Shown here in pieces: positions 56,549 to 64,000 of a DNA stretch of 64,000 nucleotides. The notes beneath the pieces are model-generated. The model searched no databases, had not been told where the DNA came from, and saw only the letters and a program-made list of their open reading frames with translations. The translations under genes were made by a program, and so were the position numbers. Origin of the DNA: Trichoplusia ni (Eukaryota; Arthropoda; Insecta; Lepidoptera; Noctuidae); assembly GCF_003590095.1 (NCBI RefSeq), contig NC_039490.1:4853834-4917833 (forward strand), given 5' to 3'. Every line of letters starts with the position of its first letter. Position 1 is the first letter of the stretch.

Positions 56549-57834
56549 ACTAACCTGAAATAAATTAAAATTCGTATTTTATTTAAGGATTATAAAGTTC
56601 ATCGTATGTAGTCGTTTTTTTAAACCGGATTGTCCTTCTTTCTATACACAGCATGGTTACCCTCTCAGTATAGTTCATACATATTATAAAATACTTCTAA
56701 AGCAAGCAAATTCTAGTCCGCAGACGAAGCTAGAATTCAGTTCAAATTCTTAGATAACAAAGCCTTTTGAGACAGGAATGTATGAAGAGCCCACACATTC
56801 TCCGACGAGTCATTTAATTAATAAACGGTGATAAAGCGACCCTTCAATGCTTGTGAAACGACGCGTGACTCGAATCTATCGTCAGGCAGAAAGTGGTCCA
56901 CTTTTTTAAGGTTCAAAATCGAATGCTTATAACAAAATAATAAGGTCGATAATGATATGCAAACATATTATAATATCTACTAATGTTAACCTTATACCTA
57001 CTTATGTGGCCCGTAAATTTTTGTTGAAATTTGACAGTTTTTTGGCCTCTCCCACCTATATGTATTAAAACGATGTGGTATTACGCTTTAGAAATTTAAA
57101 TTAGATCCCTTTTCTACACCGGTTGGTGGATTAATTTAAATCAAAATAATTTTTATTTATTACGAACTTAAAAAAGACATACTCTAGGAGCATGGTACTA
57201 CCACCATACGCTTAAAAAATCGAATACTTTGGATGGAACACAAAGTTTCCGGAACTGGCAATGGTTCGATCAATGCATTTTTTCATTAATTGTCTTAGCT
57301 TGTGGTTGCAAAACATACCTTATGACATTTAAATAAGGCATAAAGTATGGTATCTCTATCTTCTTTCTTCCCTAAATCAGAGAAAGCAGTTCAGGTTAGG
57401 AATAATAATAGAACTGTTGATATCAAAACAGAAAAAGTAATCGAGTATGGTATAGTTAAATACAACCATACACATTTTTCTACTATGTATGTACCACAAT
57501 ATATATGTTCATATAATACCTTCTTGCTATTGTTAGTATATAATTATTTTATTTTCAATCGACTCCATAATCTTGTTTTTAAATCGAGCCAACTATTATT
57601 TGGTCACGGGATCTCTACAATTAAACTTTTTGCTTAATTGTGAGTACCTCTTACTACTTATGGTAAAAACGACCGTGACTCTTGTTTTTTACATGGTAAA
57701 TAATAACGAGGAAATATTTCCGTCCAGTAAAAAATAAGACTAAGTAAAAACTGATCTACTCTACAAAATACAATGCTCTCCGAGTTATTACCAGATGGTA
57801 GGACGTTTCATCTATACGTCTAAGTTTAAACATC

Positions 57835-58156
57835 ATCATCATCGGCCTAGCCTTTTCCCAACTATGTTGAGGTCGGCTAACAGTCCAACCGGTTTCAGCT
57901 GAGTACCTGTGTTTTACAAGGAGCGACTGCCTATCTGACCTCCTCAACCCAGCTACCTGGGCAACATGACACCCCTTGGTTAGACTGGCTGTCAGACTTT
58001 TTCAAGCTTCTGACTACCTGTAACGACTGTCAAAGATGTAGGAATAACAGCCGGGATCAAAGATGGTCACCCATCTACGGACCAACCGCGACAAGCATAG
58101 CTTAACCTATGATCGAATCACTTATGCGGTTATAGCACAGCCACGAGCTCCTCTTC
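57835..58156 (-). mobile_element. 5S rRNA-derived SINE with internal deletion, minus orientation
   Basis: The tail (GCCTAGCCTTTTCCCAACTA) comes first on the plus strand and the 5S-like head last. About 45 bases of the body, between GGGTGACCATCTTTG and CCCGGCTGTTATTCC, are missing compared with the other copies. The 13-bp target duplication AAGTTTAAACATC flanks it (57822-57834 and 58157-58169). Confidence 0.85.
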
Positions 58157-61100
58157 AAGTTTAAACATCCATAATGAAAATAAGTTCTAGACACATGGCG
58201 TTGTACAAAGTTCATGTAAAAAAATATCTAGACTGGTCGTATCACAAAATATGGGAAATCTATTTTCAACCCCTCACTAAAACATATTTGACCTAAAAAC
58301 CACCTCGTACCAGGCACCCAGAAACGTAAAGGCAGATTGCGAATATTCCAAAATAACGAGGAATGTTACCAAATGTTCAACTTCGATCAAAAAGGAATAT
58401 TTAGTTGTATTTAGACCAAAATATTTTTGGTTTCGACAAAAAAAATGAGTTCTACTCTACAGAATATGTACGGGGAACTGCCGGTTAAGTACTAAAAAAC
58501 TTAAGTAATCTAATAAAAACATGATCAGAGCACTTACTTATTGTATAAAATATTTGGTACTTAACAAGCTTTTAAGTTAATACCAAGAAAACAACCAAAA
58601 AAGGGATCATTAATTCTCAAAGTAAATTAATTCGATATCTGATACTAAAATTAGGGAACAATAATGGCAAAACCTTGTTTTTTGATATCAAACTGAAATT
58701 AGTTTCGTAAGAACCTGTTGCATTGTAAAATAAACCATTAGGAGCTTGATAGCTGTTAGGGCACGTTTAGACGAGGCGAGAAGTATCGAGAAAGTTACAT
58801 TATATTGCAGGGAAGCAGTTCTAACGGCCTGTTTAAGGCAATGTTATGGCGAGTAGGAAGAAAGAAAGGAGAGAAAACATTAATTGCATGCGAATGACAT
58901 TTATTTTTTATGTGACGAGGCTTTTACTAGTCAGTTCAATACTTTTGACCTGAAAGGGCACAGCACTGTACCTACACACTTAAATTGAATAATGATATAT
59001 TGATTGTAGTATGTATTGAAAACGGAGACAGCATGCTATCTTTCGCAGCAAAATACTTAGGAAGCTGTTAAATGTCCGCGAATCTGGATGCGTATCATTT
59101 GACATTCCAAAAGTGCAATGTCATTTTGGAGTGATTCTTCTATATTAGCTGTCGGAGAAATGTAAATTTTCTACAGGCTTCGGCATTAAGAGTGATAATT
59201 ATAAACGTGATAATATAATCATTGTCGGCAATCAAATAAATGAATGCTTGCACGATATTATATTAATAAATTAAAGCTTCAACGTCTAAATGAGCCTTAA
59301 TTAAGCCGGAATGAATCACGATGCGCACGCGCAGGTCGTCGACATCAGACTTCGTGTCTCGCTAACGTTGTTGTAACATAGTAAATCTTGATGCCTATCT
59401 TCGTAGATGCTTTGTTTGTTTTCTATTGAGCTACTTAGAAGTTTCATTCTGCATTTAGACGATTAGCGGTTAAATATAACTTCACATAGACGGATTTTTT
59501 GATAGTTTCGTTTTGTCAAAAAGGTAATTCAAAATCTTTACTTGTCATTAATATGTGAACTATTTCTTGCACTGGCTGGCTTCTACTATCACATGAAGCA
59601 GAACTATAGTTGTTGTGGAAGACGGAGCTATAAGGCCTAAAGTGGTGTCTCCCTTGCACATCAGTAATAGTCTAATAGTGAGCAGTGGTCGTGGTAGCCA
59701 TATCTTCCCAAATTCTCTCCAATACTTGATTAACCCAATTTGTAAATATTAAAACACTTTTTGGCTGTTCGACAAAACCAGTTCTGTAGCGTAATATGGA
59801 CTTAATTGAATTTGAATTTGACAAAAACTCTTGAAATTACGGACTCAACTACTCTCCAACGCCGACGACCTTGGATCCAGAAACAAAAAACTGCATTCCA
59901 TTTTTCCTCAAACCTTGTAATTACGTTATTAAAGTTTTGTTTTAAGAAATTTGAATTAGTTTATTTTCTTTGTTATTCTTTTTCTGGTCATCAAAAGATG
60001 CCTGTTTGAATATCTTACAATCAATGAGACTTTATTTATATTGATAGTCTTGGCAGAGTCGGCTACATTAACAGAAGGGTATGGACATAATTGGCGAGGA
60101 TCTTCAATGTTTTCTGCTCTTTTGATTAAATATATTTTTACAGTATTTTTTATACATTCAGGGTTTTCTCACATACCAAACGATGTTGTAATGATGGCAA
60201 TTCCTTAACCAATACGTTGTTGAGATTTCGACATCGTTGACATCCGAATCTGGAATCCCGAGTTTGCCAGAAGAAAACAAGTTATATTCTAAAATAAAAT
60301 CACTTTGAACTTTCCTGATGGCTATTTGTGTGACGTACAGGAGTTAGACGGCAGAACGATTGAGACACATCGGTAATACGTTATTGAATATGTAGACCTG
60401 TTCTCAACTTCTAAATCCATCTGATGTTTCCAGATATCTGACGTTTTTGGTCACCAAGAGATTACCCTGTTAACTCTTAAGGGTGGTGTCGTTATAGACT
60501 AAAGTCTAGGTACTTTGGTTAAATTTGGAAAATCTTTTTTAATATTATTATATCTAAAGCTTGTTGTGCTACTATTTGATAGCCTAATTTTCTTCTTTCT
60601 AAGGTCTAACTACTCAAACAATAGAAAAAGTCGAATATTACGTCATGGCAAATCTAGACTTCGTAAAATTAAAATCAGTAAATTACATTATGCAGAGGTT
60701 ATAAATTAAAGGCAACGAATGCTGTAGCATTTGCCCACGATCGTGCCAAGAATTAAGATACGATTTTTGGCAAGGAATACTCCAGAGAGATTTACAGACT
60801 TGCTTCACTAATTCTTGATGCAACGTGAAGAATTAACTACTATCTGCAAGATTATTACGTACCTAATATAGTCTCTTAAAAATAACGGTGTTTTTATTTA
60901 GAATGCTTTACAAAGCATTATTGCAACTACTTAATTTAATTACGGTTTTTTTAATTAGCATATTCATGGTAGTAGTAAATTAAATAAACCTTACATAGGT
61001 TTTTGAAGTTCGTTTAATATTGATTCAACATTTTGAGTAGCTTTTATAAACCCCAAAATTTTATTGCAATCTGTTACTTTTATATTTTTAGGAATGTCAT

Positions 61101-62250
61101 GCAAGCAAAAAACATCCATTCCTAAACACTTCATTCTATACAGGCTTTAATATGAGCCCGGAATTTTCAAAAACCCCATTTTTTTGTTTCAATGTGTTGT
61201 ATCGGCATTCAGTCTAAGCGCAATCTATGTCTTCTTCACCGGACTCCAATTCTAGAAAAATTGATTTCCATATTCCTAACTTACCAATACATTGTTTTCT
61301 GAATACTATACAGTGTAATATAAAATTGAATGACAATGAAGTGGTATAGGAAAGCGTCGCGTTGCCGGCAGTGGTCTGGCGGGGAACGAACCGGTCCCGT
61401 CGCAACCCACACCACATTGTTTTTGTTGACGGCCCTCCAATCATTTATAGTACCTATACCTGAACGCCATGACTTAAGTAACTATCTTATTTTAGTTCCG
61501 GAGCTAAGGGTCAAAAGTTGTGAATCATTTAAAAATATAAAAATGTTTTTATTTTACACCACGAAATAGGTTCATAGTAAAATATTATTAGTAAAGTAAT
61601 TATAAACCAAACTTCATGAATTCATTTTTACCGAATTGGTCCCTCGCGGAACCCTTTGCCCAAAAGCCTGAAACTACCAAGGCGGCAAAAAAAAAATCAA
61701 AAATTCTAGATAAAAATATCAATATATGTTTATTATTTACTACAACTACTACTGTTTACTGTACACTGCTGTTGTTAGTTATATTTCAACATATAAACAT
61801 TCTACATGAGGTTCTAAGAACTCGGAAATCATCTGTTCACTGTCACGGTACTTAATAAATTAATCATTATATTACCTTTAACGATTCGAGTTAATCATTA
61901 AAGGAACAAGAACTTCTATTTATCATCTATCATCCTAACCGATCTTATCATTCAACATTATCATATCGTATCATAAATCCTAGTTCAAACAAACCTGTAT
62001 ATTACTAAATCCAATAAATTAACGCAAAACAACATCAAAGGCAGTCAAATACTTTACATAAAATGGTCATATTATATTCACGTAAATTTCTATTACACTA
62101 TTTACTTAACAAACTCATACATTTACTTCAATTCAATACAACTTTCATGAGACATTTTTTTGAGATCGTGGTATGAATGTATCGCTGTCTCCTTGCCTAC
62201 ATAGCTGCGATCCCCCCTCGGCGCTCAGTTATTGACCCGGCTGGCGGGCG

Positions 62251-62260
62251 TGCGCGCGCA
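62251..62260 (+). promoter_or_regulatory. Metal-response elements upstream of MT-d
   Basis: TGCGCGCGCA contains two overlapping, oppositely oriented matches to the MTF-1 core TGCRCNC (62251-62257 forward, 62260-62254 reverse). It lies 50 bp before the MT-d ATG in a GC-rich island, with an initiator-like CTCAGACT at about 62269-62276 and no TATA box. A third core match, TGCACCC, is inside the first codons (62313-62319). Confidence 0.55.
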
Positions 62261-62307
62261 CCCCGGCTCTCAGACTAAGCTAGATCAGTCTATCTCTAGA
62301 TCTTACA

Positions 62308-62335
62308 ATGCCTGCACCCTGCGACTCTTGTAAAG
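62308..62335 (+). CDS. Metallothionein MT-d, first exon only (gene continues off the right edge)
   Basis: A 28-nt first coding exon reads MPAPCDSCK and stops in phase 1 at AAAG|GTAAGA. It matches MT-c exon 1 (MPSPCEPCK) in length, phase and Cys positions and MT-b (MPAPAEVTK) in length, phase and start. The next exon would need to be Cys-rich and phase 1; none was found between 62336 and 64000, so the intron is longer than 1.6 kb, as in MT-a. The GC-rich, metal-response-element-bearing promoter supports a real gene. Confidence 0.65.
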
Positions 62336-64000
62336 GTAAGAATATTAAATATTATTTTATTTAAATTTTTATTTTATTAATTTTTGTTTAATACTTGTCT
62401 GTGTTTTGTTCAATTGAAGTATTGTTTTTGTTTTGCCGGCTTTTTGAGTGATTGTTTTAGTTAATGTTTCCTTATGACGCAGTTATATTGAAGTAAGAGT
62501 TGTAGGTTTCTAGTTGTCTTAATTCTCTTATTAGCGTAAATAATTATGGTTTAATTGGGGTTTACTTTGGAATAAGGTTTGGGCGATTATTGGTGTTGAT
62601 TTCGGTTAAATTATGATGAAACCACTGATTTTTTTCACACCTTTTGTTTTGAAACTGTCTTTTAAGTATTTTAAGTGATTGAAAGCAGTAAATACTTCGA
62701 TGTGGAAAGAACTTTTTACTTTCGTCATATGATTAGAATAGAGATTTCATTAAGATTTATAGCGCAATTATTGTCTAGTCATTAAAAGATAGAGACCGCA
62801 CAGTTTGATACGATATTTGTTCTGGTGATGTTCAGAAGGGGAATGCCGAGTTCATTAGTTCCATTTCACTGATCACAAATAATTTTTTTAATCATATTTT
62901 TGACTTTTTGTCTCTTGAGTTTACTTAAATATTTCAAGCCCTACAATATTCACTAATATATAACGCTGTATATTTTTGTAAAAATTTTAATCTTAAAGTA
63001 AATTTTCGCTCAGAATTAAAATAATTTTCAATATTTGTTGGAAATTATAAATAACTGTTGATAATGTTAGAAAATCCAAAAATATTCGGATACGGATAAT
63101 ACGGATTGGAATATATACATACAAGATAATTATATTGTAATGCAATTTTATTTTATTCGTATCTTTATATCTATTATCGATTTTGAACCCGGTTTTTCGT
63201 GCTTTTAACGCAAGCAGGTTTTATTCCATTTTGTTCCTCATTATTGCTTACTGTTATCATATTTCGGCGGAGTGTTAAAATTGTGCAATGGACTAAACAT
63301 ACGAGTAGTTTTTGAAAAAACCTTTTCATACAATTAATTAAAAACAGAAAGGGTCTGTGCAAGCAATAGTCGAGTAAATAAAAATGTTGGTACAGCAGCT
63401 GATATTAAAATATTTGTAATGGAGCCCATGTGCTTTTAGGAATTAATCGGATTTCGACTTCGACTCCAGCGTTCTAAAAAAAAAAAGACTTGTAAAAGTG
63501 ATCCTACTTACGGAATAAATGTTTTCGTTTCATTTAATTTAAAGAGGTTTTTCACAAACATGCGCTATGTGAAAATATAATGGATAATTGGGTTCAATTT
63601 ATCGAAATTATTATAGTGTTTTGGACCTTTACAAATTCTAAGAGAAGGTCATAAGGAATCACTAATAAAATCACAAATCATAAGGCATATACCTATTTAC
63701 AAATAAATGCATGCGATGCCACTAGTGGTAGAATCCGCTTTTAATATTTGACTCTATTATCCCTATGTATTTTTACACAACCCGTTCTATCGATTTATAT
63801 TTTTAAAATATATATACTTTATACCCGGATAGAGAAGTATTTTAATGTAACCTTAGCCTAGGGAACAAAATATTTTCGGCTCTTTCAGATTCGGCCTCGA
63901 TTGGCATTCGTACATATCTTTATTTTTTTATTGTTACCTTAACAATCCATGTGTCTTACACCTGCCTGTAAAATATCACCTGTAGTCCTTGTATGTTTCA
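62336..64000. other. Presumed first intron of MT-d
   Basis: AT-rich, with no Cys-rich exon on the plus strand. It contains a short interspersed-repeat start at about 62953 (ACTAATATATAACGCTG) and a repeat tail at 63457-63540. The minus frame 63174-63362 is not supported. Confidence 0.45.
63457..63540 (+). repeat. Interspersed repeat tail
   Basis: CGACTCCAGCGTTCT, an A-run, GACTTGTAAAAGTGATCC and GAATAAATGTTTTCGTTTC parallel the copy at 40160-40262. Confidence 0.5.

Larger units (their letters stand above)
54510..62240. other. Large repeat-rich spacer before MT-d
   Basis: No gene supported over 7.7 kb on either strand. It contains two full 5S-SINEs (56190-56548 and 57835-58156) and a common lepidopteran repeat at about 55262-55430. 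The remaining open frames (55589-55995, 57347-57637, 61214-61569, 61616-61855) have AT-driven composition, no splice partners and no recognisable domains. A GC-richer patch at about 61355-61420 was inspected on both strands without result. Confidence 0.5.

Noticed and set aside
59322..59328. Isolated metal-response core TGCGCAC
   Set aside because: There is no start codon, Cys-rich exon or promoter feature nearby; a single 7-mer match is expected by chance.
61214..61445. GC-richer minus-strand frame of 76 codons
   Set aside because: Composition is uneven, the frame ends in AT-rich low-complexity residues, and no splice partner or domain is visible.
1..64000. CRISPR arrays, bacterial operons or viral genes
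   Set aside because: None seen. The gene structure is spliced eukaryotic throughout, and repeats are SINEs, MITEs, LINE ends and microsatellites.

Overview
The window looks like a piece of a moth genome (Lepidoptera, probably a noctuid or close relative). The evidence is AT-rich DNA, insect genes with many short exons and clean GT/AG splice sites, and dense insertions of lepidopteran-type short repeats: 5S-rRNA-headed and tRNA-headed SINEs with a shared 3' tail, hAT and other foldback MITEs, and LINE 3' ends followed by GAT repeats. The species call is inference; no database was available. All exon boundaries below were worked out by hand from splice consensus, reading phase and protein family similarity.

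Layout, left to right. (1) 1-3400: repeat-rich intergenic DNA with a CpG-rich, promoter-like patch near 560-640. (2) 3502-4623, +: an intronless IFT57 (ciliary intraflagellar transport, IFT-B) with a textbook RFX X-box about 70 bp upstream of its ATG. (3) 5150-5755: a complete non-autonomous hAT element with a perfect 8-bp target duplication. (4) 7178-17583, +: the matriglycan synthase LARGE in 12 coding exons (717 aa), with both DxD glycosyltransferase motifs kept; its introns carry several SINEs and MITEs, one of which landed just upstream of exon 11. (5) 21631-38107, -: the septate-junction protein Mesh, with 19 shared coding exons and two alternative 3' ends, each carrying its own transmembrane segment and cytoplasmic tail (about 1491 and 1299 aa). 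LARGE and mesh converge on a MITE-containing spacer. (6) 42363-62335: a cluster of short Cys-rich metallothionein-like genes, MT-a (+), MT-b (+), MT-c (-) and the first exon of MT-d (+, running off the right edge). Among them are a small Cys-motif membrane protein (53241-54206, +), an isolated Cys-rich putative exon (46690-46759, -) and a GC-rich exon-like patch (50465-50624) open on both strands that shares DNA with the last exon of MT-c. (7) The rest of the right half is AT-rich and repeat-laden.

Functionally the neighbours do not form one pathway: a cilium transport subunit, a Golgi glycosyltransferase, an epithelial junction protein and metal-binding proteins. The part most likely to be under-described is the metallothionein cluster. 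Three of its genes (MT-b, MT-c, MT-d) share an exactly 28-nt first coding exon ending in phase 1, and MT-b and MT-c share a tiny last exon that encodes a terminal Cys-Cys. One of the three has lost all Cys from exon 1.
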